The translations under genes were made by a program, and so were the position numbers. Of a stretch of DNA of 64,000 nt, positions 1-9,166 are shown one piece after another (positions within the stretch are counted from its first letter, which is position 1; every line of letters starts with the position of its first letter). Under the pieces are notes generated by a model. The model was not told the origin of the DNA, did not search any database, and saw only the letters and a list, made by a program, of their open reading frames with translations. The stretch is taken from the NCBI RefSeq assembly GCF_900543425.1, contig NZ_UQRQ01000012.1, positions 38,250 through 102,249 on the forward strand, written 5' to 3'. The DNA is from an uncultured Sanguibacteroides sp. GTDB taxonomy: Bacteria > Bacteroidota > Bacteroidia > Bacteroidales > Marinifilaceae.

Positions 1-1
1 A

Positions 2-1318
2 ATGGTGTGTATTGTTGTTTTTCAGGTATTCTGGCTGTATAACCTCTTTCAGTTTCAAAGGTCGGAGTATGAGAGGTCTGTAAATAAAATTTTGAAGGAA
101 GCCGTGGAACAAGGTGTTGATTTATTTGTTAATGATCAGATGTTATCCTCAAGGTTGTCTGCGATTAGTGTTTCGCAAAATAGAAAAGAGTTGTGGATAG
201 TTTTGGATGGAGAAAAAGATACAATTAACTATGATGGTGATTATAATTATGTAACTTTAATCAACAGATGTTGTTATGATATTGTGAGTGTAAATTCGGG
301 TAAAAATATAAGGCGTTTGGACAGTATATGTGCCGAGAATCTTCGGGCAAAGGGTATAAATGAGAAATATATTCTGGAACTAATAGATTTGAATAGAGGA
401 GTCGTATTGGAAACGACAGAGAATGAACATGCCCATGTAAATAAATACATAGAATCCTCGATATTGACTTTGGGATTAACCAGTAACCACGGGTTGATAG
501 CTTATTTTGATATTCCCTACAGGTATTTCTTTGTCCAGATGGGAGGGATTTTGATTGCTTCGATTCTTGTCATGTTGATCTTGACCTGGTGTTTTATTTA
601 TCAGATCAGGACGATATTGATGCAGAAGCAACTGAGCGAGATGCGTGAAGATTTTGTTTACAGCATGGTACATGAAATTAAGGGACCGTTGGCATTTGTG
701 CTAAACGCGTTGAAGATGTTTCATATGCGGAGTGTTGACGGTTTGTCGGATAATCAAAAGAAATTATTGGACGGCATTGGCATGAAGGTCAAATCCTTAT
801 CCAATTTATCGGAGAAAATGTTGGTTTCCGGTAAAAACGGAAAGAGTTTGATGCTTATACCGGAGGAGTTGAATCTGAAAGCCGAGTTGGAGCAAATAGT
901 GTATGAATACTCTATGGATCACCGTTCTCCTGATATTCACCTGGATTATGCTTGCGAGGAGGAAATGATACGGGCAGATCGGGTACATTTTCCGAATGTA
1001 ATCCGTAATTTGGTAGATAATGCCATAAAGTATTCGTCGGACAAACCTGATATTACAATTCGTTGCAGGTTGGTGAACGGAACTTTTGAGGTTTCAGTTG
1101 CGGATAAGGGACGGGGTATTCCAAAAGAGTATTTGAATAAAATTTTTGAGTCTTTCTATCGTATTCCTAATCCGAAAGGCAACGAGATTCATGGTTTTGG
1201 AGTCGGCTTGAGTTACGTGAAGCAAGTAATAAAATCCCACGGAGGTAAAGTTCTTGTTGAAAGTGAGGTCGGAAAGGGAAGTAGGTTTACCATTGTTATG
1301 CCTGATATAAAGAAATAA
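2..1318 (+). CDS. Sensor histidine kinase (5' end at window edge)
   Basis: Inner-membrane sensor kinase of a two-component system. The first residues are hydrophobic and look like part of a first membrane helix, followed by an extracytoplasmic sensor region (about residues 20-175), a second membrane helix (about 178-202), a HisKA dimerisation domain with the phospho-accepting histidine H224 in HEIKGP, and an HATPase_c domain with an N box (NLVDNAIKY, near 337), G1 (DKGRGIP), F box (FESFYR) and G2 (GFGVGLSYV). The ATG is at base 2, so the true start may lie upstream of the window. The response regulator follows after 27 bp and is the likely partner. The sensor region matches no ligand-binding family that I recognise, so the stimulus is unknown. 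Confidence 0.93.
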   Translation: MVCIVVFQVFWLYNLFQFQRSEYERSVNKILKEAVEQGVDLFVNDQMLSSRLSAISVSQNRKELWIVLDGEKDTINYDGDYNYVTLINRCCYDIVSVNSGKNIRRLDSICAENLRAKGINEKYILELIDLNRGVVLETTENEHAHVNKYIESSILTLGLTSNHGLIAYFDIPYRYFFVQMGGILIASILVMLILTWCFIYQIRTILMQKQLSEMREDFVYSMVHEIKGPLAFVLNALKMFHMRSVDGLSDNQKKLLDGIGMKVKSLSNLSEKMLVSGKNGKSLMLIPEELNLKAELEQIVYEYSMDHRSPDIHLDYACEEEMIRADRVHFPNVIRNLVDNAIKYSSDKPDITIRCRLVNGTFEVSVADKGRGIPKEYLNKIFESFYRIPNPKGNEIHGFGVGLSYVKQVIKSHGGKVLVESEVGKGSRFTIVMPDIKK

Positions 1319-1345
1319 ATATAGTGTTGGTTAATTGATAAAAAA

Positions 1346-2044
1346 ATGGTTAAGGTTTTATACGCGGAAGATGACGCTTTGTACGCGGACATGTGTCGGG
1401 ATTATTTAAAAAGCCTGGGATATGACGTGTATTACGCGAGTACAGGAACAGAGGCTTGGCGTCTATACAAGGAGGTGGACCCGGATATCGTATTGTTAGA
1501 TGTAATGATGCCGGAAATGAGCGGTTATGAGGTCGCTAAGTTGATACGGAAAAAGGATGAGCAAGTACCTATTTTGTTTGTAAGCTCTTTAACCTCTTCC
1601 CGGTACGTTGTGGAAGGATTGCAATTGGGAGCGAACGATTATATTCGAAAAGAGTATTTGATAGATGAGGTGGGGGCCCGTATTCAGTCCATATTGCGTT
1701 TATCCGGTTTAAATCGTAAAAAAGAGGATTCTTTTGTTTACATTAGCGAATATACCAAGCTCAATTATGTGGAGAGTGAACTGATCGTAAAAGGAGAGGT
1801 CATTCATTTGACTCCTTTGGAGTTGCGTTTGATTCGTTTCCTGGAAGAGCACGCGAACGAGGTCGTAAAAAAACAGGATGTGATGGAAGCTTGTTGGGGA
1901 AATGATTTTGTTGCAACATCCCGTTATTTGGATAAGTTTATTTCGAGGATACGAAAACTTTTGGCTAATGATCCGACTTTGAAGATATCGACGACCTGGA
2001 GGGTGGGATATTGTTTGGTCAAAAAAGGGGAAAACAACGGTTAA
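1346..2044 (+). CDS. OmpR/PhoB-family response regulator
   Basis: DNA-binding response regulator, 232 residues. The receiver domain (about 1-118) has the acidic cluster E8-D9-D10 and the phospho-acceptor D52 in VLLDVMMPEMSGYEV. The C-terminal winged helix (about 130-230) is of the OmpR/PhoB type and ends in the usual GYCL hairpin. The switch lysine usually found in a KPF motif lies here in RKEY, as in related Bacteroidales regulators. The gene starts 27 bp after the histidine kinase, so the two probably form one operon. It is a clear paralogue of the regulator at 3283-3972. Confidence 0.93.
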   Translation: MVKVLYAEDDALYADMCRDYLKSLGYDVYYASTGTEAWRLYKEVDPDIVLLDVMMPEMSGYEVAKLIRKKDEQVPILFVSSLTSSRYVVEGLQLGANDYIRKEYLIDEVGARIQSILRLSGLNRKKEDSFVYISEYTKLNYVESELIVKGEVIHLTPLELRLIRFLEEHANEVVKKQDVMEACWGNDFVATSRYLDKFISRIRKLLANDPTLKISTTWRVGYCLVKKGENNG

Positions 2045-2062
2045 TATCTGTCTCGTTTGATT

Positions 2063-2917
2063 TTACCGGATCAGGTTAAAAGTTCGTTTCCATGAGATTT
2101 GTCGGGTTTCCGGATCTTTAGAATAAAGAACGAGAACGGCTTTTCCGATAATAAAATCCTCCGGTATCAGCCCGATATAACGGGAATCCCGAGAGTTAAA
2201 GATCTTGTCCCCGGCCATGAAATACCAGTTCTTTCGGAAGGTGTAACGGGTAATGACAGAGTCTTTCAGGTATATTTTTCCTTGTAGGGTACGGAGCGAG
2301 GCATGGGTTTCGTAATAGATGAGTCTGCGAAAAAGAGAGACATTGACGGTATCCAGAAGAATGGTTTGTCCGGCAGCCGGAATAAACAGCGGGCCAAAAT
2401 GACGCATTGTCCAGTCGTGGGTCGTATCAAAGGGAAATGTACGGTATGTTCCCGGAAGGTACTCTCCTTGAAAATGGGAGAGGAGATACTGCTCGCGTAA
2501 GTTCCCGTATCCGGTTTGTCCGTTTACCGTGTATATCCCGTTGGATATGGAAAGCGTATCGCCGGGCAGACCGATACAACGTTTCACGTAAAAATGAGAT
2601 AGGTCCATTTCCATTTGATTCGAAAAAAGGGGAGTGGGAAGATTAAAAACGACAATGTCGTTCCGGCGGATGGATGAATATCCCGGAATACGAAAAGTTT
2701 CCGGAGTCTTTCCCGATTCGAATTTTAATTGTTTATAAAATCGAGCTCCGTTATAAAGTTTATTTACCATAATATAATCTCCCGGTTCTATGGCAGGAGT
2801 CATGGAGTCCGTCGGGATCGTGAAAAAGTCCACGACAAAAAGACGAAGTAGAAGCGTGATGAAAAAGGCAATAACAATCGCTTTCAAGTAAGGTATGAAA
2901 TGTTTTCTTCGTCTCAT
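2063..2917 (-). CDS. lepB: Signal peptidase I
   Basis: Membrane-anchored serine protease that removes signal peptides from exported proteins. Length 284. One N-terminal membrane helix (about 10-30) is followed by the catalytic box IPTDSM with nucleophile S38, and the general-base lysine K112 lies in FYVKRCIGLPGDTLSI, which fits the Ser/Lys dyad of S26A peptidases. The C-terminal part carries the GDN-like box as MAGDKIFNSRDSR, here GDK where GDN is usual. It converges with the response regulator gene (18 bp gap). A TAnnTTTG promoter element lies just upstream at 2940. Confidence 0.93.
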   Translation of the reverse strand: MRRRKHFIPYLKAIVIAFFITLLLRLFVVDFFTIPTDSMTPAIEPGDYIMVNKLYNGARFYKQLKFESGKTPETFRIPGYSSIRRNDIVVFNLPTPLFSNQMEMDLSHFYVKRCIGLPGDTLSISNGIYTVNGQTGYGNLREQYLLSHFQGEYLPGTYRTFPFDTTHDWTMRHFGPLFIPAAGQTILLDTVNVSLFRRLIYYETHASLRTLQGKIYLKDSVITRYTFRKNWYFMAGDKIFNSRDSRYIGLIPEDFIIGKAVLVLYSKDPETRQISWKRTFNLIR

Positions 2918-2939
2918 ATTTGTGGATAAATAGAAGTTT

Positions 2940-2971
2940 CAAATTTATAATAAAATTCGCACGGAATGAAA
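2940..2971 (-). promoter_or_regulatory. Probable lepB promoter
   Basis: On the minus strand TTTC is followed by 20 bp and then TAAATTTG, close to the Bacteroidota consensus (-33 TTTG, -7 TAnnTTTG), 23 bp before the lepB start. The rest of the 2918-3282 divergent intergenic region is A+T rich and shows no further clear feature. Confidence 0.5.
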
Positions 2972-3282
2972 CAGTAAGTTTTATTGTACTTAAAAAAGGG
3001 TTATTTATTAGCCTTTTTAAGAAAATAAACCTATTTTAAATGTATGAGATATGTAGCAAATTTGTGGTGAATATGTAGGATTTTTCGCTTCTTCTGTTAG
3101 TCCTAAAATAGGATCTGGTGAATCATTGTCTAATATAAGAATTTGTTAGATAATGATTTAAGGAGAGGAATTAGTTTGAGGTAGCTTGAAGTGCATGTTG
3201 AAGGGGGATGGAAAAATTCTTTTAAAGGATGTATCTTTAAGCCATCCAAGTGCTGATTATATGTACACGAACTAAGTATAAA

Positions 3283-3972
3283 ATGGAAAGGGAACGGATT
3301 AGTGTTTTGTATGCCGAAGATGATGTTTTGTCGGCGATGTTGTGTAAAGATTTTTTAGAATTTCAGGGTTACAGGGTGTTCTATGTCCGGGATGGTGAAA
3401 TGGCATGGCGGCTTTATCGTAAAATCAATCCGGATGTAGTACTTTTGGATATTATGATGCCCAAAAAGAATGGCTATGAGGTAGCCCGTTTGATTCGGGC
3501 CGAAAATCAGAATGTCCCGATATTATTTATCAGTGCATTGGCAAGTTCTGTCGATGTGGTAACCGGATTGGACTTAGGCGCCGATGATTATATCCGAAAA
3601 GAATTTTTATTGGAAGAGGTCGATGCTCGTATTCGTGCGGCATTGAGACGTCAACAACACAGGACAAAAAGCAGGCAAGTGTTCCGGATAGGAGAGCATT
3701 GTTTGTTTAGTTACGTGGAGCAACATGTTATCATTGCGGATGAAAAGATTCATTTGACTCCCATGGAAGCTAAAATCCTTTATGTCTTGTGTGAACATAT
3801 GAATGAAGTGGTATTGAAAGAGGACATGATCAAAGAGTTATGGAAAAATGATTTTTCCGGAAATACTCGTTATTTGGATAAGTACATGATGAGTGTCCGA
3901 AAGATTTTGGAAAAAGATCCCTCTGTTCGTATTACAACTATTTCCCGGAAAGGATATTGTTTAGTGTGGTAA
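3283..3972 (+). CDS. OmpR/PhoB-family response regulator, orphan
   Basis: Response regulator of 229 residues when started at the ATG at 3283. An in-frame GTG at 3250 would add 11 residues not seen in the paralogue at 1346, so 3283 is preferred. The receiver has the acidic pair in YAEDD and phospho-acceptor D56 (VLLDIMMPKKNGYEV), followed by an OmpR-type winged helix ending GYCLVW. No histidine kinase is adjacent: lepB lies upstream on the other strand and a DUF421 gene downstream. It may therefore share the kinase at 2-1318 or answer one elsewhere. Confidence 0.9.
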   Translation: MERERISVLYAEDDVLSAMLCKDFLEFQGYRVFYVRDGEMAWRLYRKINPDVVLLDIMMPKKNGYEVARLIRAENQNVPILFISALASSVDVVTGLDLGADDYIRKEFLLEEVDARIRAALRRQQHRTKSRQVFRIGEHCLFSYVEQHVIIADEKIHLTPMEAKILYVLCEHMNEVVLKEDMIKELWKNDFSGNTRYLDKYMMSVRKILEKDPSVRITTISRKGYCLVW

Positions 3973-4108
3973 ATGACTCGTGACTGTTTTTGTTGATGTG
4001 TGTTTTCAGAACTTATTGTTTGATTGGTCGTATTAATTGTCAAATGTGATTTTCGGAGAAAATAGAGTATGGATATAATTTCCGAAAATTTTTAAAGATC
4101 ATAAAGGT

Positions 4109-4783
4109 ATGCTTTTTACAATAGGTTTGAAGATTATTATCGGTATGTTAGGGGTCTTGTTTTTTCTGCGGATTTCCGGGAAAACACAAATGGCTCAATT
4201 AACTCCATTGGATTCAGTAAATGCTTTTGTATTAGGAGCTTTAGTCGGAGGCGTAATCTACTCGGAACTTTCGGTTTGGTATATGGTATTTGCTTTGGGT
4301 GTTTGGACTATTGTGAATATGTTCATACGTTATTTGCTACGTTTTCGTTTTTTGCGACGCCTGATTAAAGGAGATACGATAATGATTGTCAGAAACGGGC
4401 AAATTAATCTGAGGGAATTTAAACGCAATGGACTGGAAATGGAACAATTCCGGACCATGTTGCGGGAAGCCGGAATTTTTTCGATGTTTGATGTGGATGA
4501 TGTCCGTTTTGAAACCAATGGTAAGTTGACGGTTTCTGTCCGGCATAATAGATCGGAATCTTACCTGTTCGTAAATAACGGAGATGTCTTAAAAAGTGCA
4601 TTGGATGGCGCGGGAAAGACGGAAGCGTGGTTGGAGAAGCAATTAAATAAATTGGGTTATCCTGAAGTCAATAAATTGTTTTGTGTAGAATGGACTCCCG
4701 GTAAAGGTTTTTATATAGCTCCTAAAGAAGTGGAAAATCATATTAGTGGGAGTGAATTCGAGGAGAACGAGATTTCGAATTAG
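4109..4783 (+). CDS. DUF421 (YetF-like) membrane protein
   Basis: Integral membrane protein of 224 residues resembling the YetF/DUF421 family. Three hydrophobic helices occupy about residues 1-75, with the conserved stretch LTPLDSVNAFVLGALVGGVIYSE between helices. A soluble cytoplasmic alpha/beta region follows, with the typical LREFKRNGLEMEQFRTMLRE segment. The biochemical role of the family is not established. It stands alone between the orphan regulator and the MBL-fold gene. Confidence 0.85.
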   Translation: MLFTIGLKIIIGMLGVLFFLRISGKTQMAQLTPLDSVNAFVLGALVGGVIYSELSVWYMVFALGVWTIVNMFIRYLLRFRFLRRLIKGDTIMIVRNGQINLREFKRNGLEMEQFRTMLREAGIFSMFDVDDVRFETNGKLTVSVRHNRSESYLFVNNGDVLKSALDGAGKTEAWLEKQLNKLGYPEVNKLFCVEWTPGKGFYIAPKEVENHISGSEFEENEISN

Positions 4784-4889
4784 GGTGAATCCGGATGAGG
4801 TAATTCAAGTATGTTTGGATCATGAGAAGAATATGGTTGTAAAATAAATATATTTGTCTGCTTATTTTTCGGTTATAAATAATGAACGG

Positions 4890-5594
4890 ATGGAATTAAT
4901 TTATATAGGACATAGCGGATTTGCTATTTTGGGAGGAGAAATTACGATTGTTATTGATTACTATCGGGATCCGGCGGATGTATCTTCGTTTTTATTAAGA
5001 CGTCCGGGGGCATTTTATGTGCTTTGTTCTCATGTACACGCGGATCATTTTAATCCGGAAATATTGAATTGGAAAACGAAACGTCCTGATATTCGTTACC
5101 TGTTTTCAAAAGATATTTTAGAGGCCAGGCGGGTTGGGGAACGGGAAGCTGTATTTTTGGAGAAAGGAGAAGTGTATCGAGATGATTTGATGCGGGTAAA
5201 GGCATTCGGCTCGACAGATGTCGGAATCTCTTTTTTGATGGATGTAGCAGAGAAACGTATTTTTCACGCGGGTGATTTGAATAATTGGCATTGGAAGGAA
5301 GAATCTACCTTGGAAGAAGCCCGGCAGGCGGAGACCGATTTTAAAGCGGAATTGGAAGACGTGGCGTTGGAAGCTCCTTTTGTTGATTTAGCGATGTTTC
5401 CGGTAGATCCGCGTTTAGGAAAAGAGTATATGTTGGGAGCAAAACAATTTGTAGACCGGATTAAAACAGGTGTATTCGTACCCATGCATTTTGATCGGGC
5501 CTATGATCGGGCTGCTGTTTTCGGGGCTTATGCGAAAGCACGAGGCATACGTTTTATTGCCTGGTCTAAAGAGGGTGAATGTATAAATTTTTAA
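4890..5594 (+). CDS. MBL-fold metallo-hydrolase
   Basis: Metallo-beta-lactamase-fold hydrolase of 234 residues from the ATG at 4890. An upstream in-frame TTG at 4854 would add 12 poorly conserved-looking residues. The metal-binding signature HVHADH (H48, H50, D52, H53) is complete. Further likely ligands are the Asp of HAGDLNNWHW and the His of PMHFDRAYDR near the C-terminus. The pattern fits UlaG/YtnP-like MBL hydrolases, but the substrate cannot be read from sequence. The VOC-family gene starts 11 bp downstream, so the two may be co-transcribed. Confidence 0.85.
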   Translation: MELIYIGHSGFAILGGEITIVIDYYRDPADVSSFLLRRPGAFYVLCSHVHADHFNPEILNWKTKRPDIRYLFSKDILEARRVGEREAVFLEKGEVYRDDLMRVKAFGSTDVGISFLMDVAEKRIFHAGDLNNWHWKEESTLEEARQAETDFKAELEDVALEAPFVDLAMFPVDPRLGKEYMLGAKQFVDRIKTGVFVPMHFDRAYDRAAVFGAYAKARGIRFIAWSKEGECINF

Positions 5595-5605
5595 TATAAC
5601 GAGTT

Positions 5606-5983
5606 ATGAAAGTAAAAGGCAGATTTGATCATTTTAATATCAACGTGTCGGATCTGGAACGGAGTATCCGTTTCTATGAGCAGGCACTTGGTTTGAAAGA
5701 AGCACGCCGAAAGACGGCAAAGGATGATTCTTTTATCTTAGTTTATCTGACAGATGAGAAAACCAATTTTTTGTTGGAATTAACCTGGTTGAGAGACCGG
5801 AAAGAACCTTACGATTTGGGAGAGGGGGAATTTCATCTCTGTTTACGAGTGGAGGGAGATTATGAAGAGGTAAGGGCTTTTCATAAGAAATTGGGTTGTG
5901 TTTGTTATGAAAACACGGATATGGGACTCTATTTTATCAATGATCCGGATGGGTATTGGATCGAAATATTACCGATTCCATGA
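5606..5983 (+). CDS. VOC-family (glyoxalase I-like) protein
   Basis: Single-domain vicinal-oxygen-chelate protein of 125 residues with two beta-alpha-beta-beta-beta modules. Likely metal ligands are H9 (FDHFNINVSDL), the Glu of NFLLELTW, a His in EFHLCLRV and the Glu of YWIEILP near the C-terminus, which is the glyoxalase I pattern. It could detoxify methylglyoxal as a lactoylglutathione-lyase-like enzyme, but many VOC proteins have other substrates, so no gene symbol is assigned. It lies 11 bp after the MBL hydrolase, and glyoxalase II is also an MBL-fold enzyme. The pairing is suggestive but not proof. Confidence 0.82.
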   Translation: MKVKGRFDHFNINVSDLERSIRFYEQALGLKEARRKTAKDDSFILVYLTDEKTNFLLELTWLRDRKEPYDLGEGEFHLCLRVEGDYEEVRAFHKKLGCVCYENTDMGLYFINDPDGYWIEILPIP

Positions 5984-6020
5984 TTCTGTGATTTAGTGAT
6001 TTAGTGATTTAGTGATTAGG
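5981..6020. repeat. 8-bp tandem repeat TGATTTAG
   Basis: Starting at the stop codon of the VOC gene there are five tandem 8-bp units: TGATTCTG, three exact TGATTTAG, and TGATTAGG. It is a simple microsatellite-like repeat that could change length by slippage. It lies outside coding sequence except for the stop codon. Confidence 0.85.
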
Positions 6021-6051
6021 AGATTGGATGATTCGTTGCGGATTGCAGACG

Positions 6052-6142
6052 TAATTGGGCTTGTGGATTGTAGATTGTAGACTATAAATTGAAAATTACA
6101 CAATCCTGTAATTTCTTAATCTACAATCGTCAATCTACAATT
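6052..6142. repeat. Imperfect inverted repeats built on GATTGTAGATTG
   Basis: Between the convergent VOC and aldolase genes, copies of GATTGTAGA on the left are matched by TCTACAATC and AATCTACAATT on the right, around ACACAATCCTGTAATT. The arms could form an imperfect hairpin and act as a bidirectional terminator. Similar GATTGTAAATTGA-type wording recurs near 42320. Confidence 0.55.
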
Positions 6143-6145
6143 ATT

Positions 6146-7204
6146 TTAGGCTATTGTAATGTTTTTGTTTAAATAGACGTCCTGGATCGTATGTAATAAC
6201 TTGACACCTTCGCTCATGGGTTTCTGAAATGCTTTCCGGCCGCTGATGAGTCCCATTCCTCCGGCTCGTTTGTTCACGACGGCCGTGATTACAGCTTCTT
6301 TTAAGTCGGATTCTCCTTTGGACTCTCCTCCGGAATTGATCAGGCCGATACGTCCCATATAACAGTTGGCTACCTGATAGCGGCAAAGGTCGATCGGGTG
6401 TTCTGTCGTGAGCTGGGAATAAACTCTGGGATCGGTTTTCCCGAAGTTGAGAGCTGTGAAACCTCCGTTGTTGGCAGGAAGTTTTTGTTTTATGATATCG
6501 GCTTCTATTGTTACTCCCAGATGGTTTGCTTGTCCGGTTAAATCGGCCGAAAGGTGGTAGTCCGTTCCTTCCTTTTTAAAATTGCTATTTCGTAAATAAC
6601 ACCATAATATGGTTGCCATTCCCAGTTCATGCGCGTAAGCGAAGGCTTCGGCTATCTCGATCAACTGACGATGGCTTTCGGGTGAACCGAAATAGATCGT
6701 AGCCCCTATCGCCATGGCTCCCATGTTCCAGGCTTCTTTGACTGTTCCGAATAAAATTTGATCATAGGTATTGGGATAGTTTAATAGTTCGTTGTGATTG
6801 ATTTTTACGATAAAAGGAATTTTATGAGCGTATTTTCGGGCTACGCTTCCCAGAACCCCGAAAGTAGAAGCTACGGCATTGCAATGGCCTTCGATGGCTA
6901 ATTTTATAATGTTTTCAGGATCGAAATAGAGCGGATTGGGGGCAAAGGAGGCTCCTGCAGAATGCTCTATTCCTTGGTCGACGGGGAGGATGGAAACATA
7001 TCCCGTGTTTGCCAGGCGTCCGTGTGAAAAGATTGACTGCAGGCTATTTAATGTTCGTGAATTTCGGTCGGAAGTTACCCATAAATCTTCTATAACAGAA
7101 GGAGAAGGTAAGTGTATTAATGATTTTTCGATCGTTTTGCAAGTATGTTCCAGGTAATACTCGCTCTGATCACCTAATAGATTACTTATTTCATTCGTGT
7201 TCAT
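6146..7204 (-). CDS. fbaB: Class I fructose-bisphosphate aldolase
   Basis: Schiff-base (metal-independent) aldolase that cleaves fructose 1,6-bisphosphate to glyceraldehyde 3-phosphate and dihydroxyacetone phosphate. Length 352, the size of the DhnA/FbaB type. The C-terminal half resembles E. coli FbaB very closely from memory: DPRVYSQLT, NPIDL-like HPIDLCRYQVANCYMGR, LINSGGESKGESDLKEAV, NKRAGGMGLISGRKAFQKPM, and the ITIA terminus. A monocistronic gene reading away from poxB across a 135-bp divergent region. Confidence 0.93.
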   Translation of the reverse strand: MNTNEISNLLGDQSEYYLEHTCKTIEKSLIHLPSPSVIEDLWVTSDRNSRTLNSLQSIFSHGRLANTGYVSILPVDQGIEHSAGASFAPNPLYFDPENIIKLAIEGHCNAVASTFGVLGSVARKYAHKIPFIVKINHNELLNYPNTYDQILFGTVKEAWNMGAMAIGATIYFGSPESHRQLIEIAEAFAYAHELGMATILWCYLRNSNFKKEGTDYHLSADLTGQANHLGVTIEADIIKQKLPANNGGFTALNFGKTDPRVYSQLTTEHPIDLCRYQVANCYMGRIGLINSGGESKGESDLKEAVITAVVNKRAGGMGLISGRKAFQKPMSEGVKLLHTIQDVYLNKNITIA

Positions 7205-7339
7205 GGCGTTGATATTTTTTGATTTGTTTTTGTTGTTTAAACGTTATTTCCCATTGAAAAGTTTTCTTGATATATATGAACATTTTAGAGAAAAATACGT
7301 TTTATCGAGAAGAAAAATATAAATTTAAATTATAAAAAC

Positions 7340-9079
7340 ATGTCAAAGAAAATCGCTGAACAATTGGTAGAAACGTTGGTCGAGGCGGGAGTACAAAGGA
7401 TATATGCCGTGACGGGAGATAGTTTGAACGAGATCAATGATGCTGTCAGACGTAACGGAAAGATACAATGGATACATGTAAGACACGAAGAAACGGGTGC
7501 TTATGCCGCGGGGGCGGAAGCTCAATTGAACGGACAATTAGCTTGTTGTGCCGGAAGTAGCGGTCCCGGACATGTACATTTAATCAATGGGTTGTACGAT
7601 GCCCATCGTTCGGGTACCCCCGTGTTGGCCATTGCTTCGACTATGGCAACCTCCGAATTTGGAATGAAGTATTTTCAGGAAACGGATACGATGAAATTGT
7701 TTGAGGATTGCAGTTGTTATAATCAAGTAGCCACGACTGCCGGACAATTTCCCAGAATGTTGCAATCTGCCATACAAACGGCAATATCTCGTAAGGGAGT
7801 GGCTGTTTTAGGGCTTCCCGGTGATCTTTCGGCCGAGGGGTTGGAAGAGGTGCTCTCTTCCGTCCGTTCTTTTCCGACTTTTTCGAAGGTTTCTCCTTCA
7901 GATAGCGAACTGGAGCCTTTGGTCGCCTTGCTGAATACCTCTTCAAAAGTGACCATTTTTTGTGGTATGGGAGCAAGGGAAGCTCACGACGAAGTGGTTC
8001 AATTATCGAAATTGTTGCATGCTCCCGTTGCCTATACTTTTAAAAGCAAGATGGAAATACAATACGATAATCCCAATGAGGTCGGTATGACCGGTTTGTT
8101 GGGTATGCCTTCGGGATATCACAGTATGCACGAGGCTGAGGTATTGCTGTTGTTGGGGACTGATTTTCCGTATGCAGCTTTTATGCCTAAAAAAAATAAA
8201 ATTGTCCAGATCGATATTGATCCCGCTCGTTTGGGACGTCGGGCTAAATTGACCATGGGATTTTGTGGGGATATAAAGGATACGTTACAAGCCATATTGC
8301 CTTTTATTACTCAAAAAGAGGATGATTCGTTTTTAAAAAAACAATTGGATGGTTATTCCGAAGTTAAGGATGATTTGGCCGCTTATGTAAAAAATAAGGG
8401 GAATTTGAACGAAATTCATCCCGAATATGTGATGTCGGTAATCAATGAGTTAGCTACTAAAAATGCTATATTTACAGTTGACACGGGTATGACTTGTGTT
8501 TGGGGGGCACGTTATTTGCAGGCGACAGGTGAGAGGAAGATGTTAGGCTCTTTTAATCATGGCTCGATGGCTAACGCTATGCCGCAAGCTATCGGGGCAG
8601 CATTGGCATATCCGGGCCGTCAGGTGTTGGCTCTGTGTGGGGATGGAGGACTCTCTATGTTATTGGGGGATTTGGCTACGATTGTCCAATATCGGCTACC
8701 CGTAAAGGTTGTTGTTTTTAATAACCGGGTATTGGGGATGGTGAAGTTAGAGATGGAGGTCGCCGGATTGCCCGATTGGCAAACGGATTTGTTGAATCCA
8801 GACTTTGCAACAGTGGCGAAGGCAATGGGGATGGCCGCGTATACCGTGGGAAATCCCGAAGAGGTCAAAGAGACAATCGAACAGGCATTTCGGTTTGACG
8901 GGCCGGCTTTGATTAACGTAATGACTGATCCTAATGCTTTGGCAATGCCGCCTAAAATAGAGTTTGGACAAATGGTAGGGTTCGCTCAATCCATGTACAA
9001 ATTAATGATAAACGGCAGAACGGAGGAAATTTTTGATACGATCCAGTCTAATATTCATCATGTGAAGGAGTTATTGTGA
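7340..9079 (+). CDS. poxB: Pyruvate dehydrogenase (quinone) / pyruvate oxidase
   Basis: Thiamine-diphosphate and FAD-dependent enzyme expected to oxidise pyruvate to acetate and CO2 and pass electrons to menaquinone at the membrane. Length 579, as in the PoxB family. The catalytic Glu is E50 in RHEETGAYAAGAEAQL. The middle domain has the FAD-binding-type segment (GTDFPYAAFMP). The ThDP motif is GDGG, followed about 25 residues later by NN in VVVFNNRVLG, and DPNALAMPP lies in the C-terminal part. It could also act as another ThDP enzyme such as acetolactate synthase, but length and the RIYAVTGDSLN start favour PoxB. Confidence 0.88.
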   Translation: MSKKIAEQLVETLVEAGVQRIYAVTGDSLNEINDAVRRNGKIQWIHVRHEETGAYAAGAEAQLNGQLACCAGSSGPGHVHLINGLYDAHRSGTPVLAIASTMATSEFGMKYFQETDTMKLFEDCSCYNQVATTAGQFPRMLQSAIQTAISRKGVAVLGLPGDLSAEGLEEVLSSVRSFPTFSKVSPSDSELEPLVALLNTSSKVTIFCGMGAREAHDEVVQLSKLLHAPVAYTFKSKMEIQYDNPNEVGMTGLLGMPSGYHSMHEAEVLLLLGTDFPYAAFMPKKNKIVQIDIDPARLGRRAKLTMGFCGDIKDTLQAILPFITQKEDDSFLKKQLDGYSEVKDDLAAYVKNKGNLNEIHPEYVMSVINELATKNAIFTVDTGMTCVWGARYLQATGERKMLGSFNHGSMANAMPQAIGAALAYPGRQVLALCGDGGLSMLLGDLATIVQYRLPVKVVVFNNRVLGMVKLEMEVAGLPDWQTDLLNPDFATVAKAMGMAAYTVGNPEEVKETIEQAFRFDGPALINVMTDPNALAMPPKIEFGQMVGFAQSMYKLMINGRTEEIFDTIQSNIHHVKELL

Positions 9080-9166
9080 TAAGAGGGATGATATTTGGGA
9101 TAAAAAGAAAATTGTATCAAAAAGCATATTATATTCGTGTTTGGAAATAGAGTAAAAAATAGATTT

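Noticed and set aside
5981..6020. Tandem repeats considered as a CRISPR array
   Set aside because: The units are 8 bp and contiguous, with no spacers and no cas genes.
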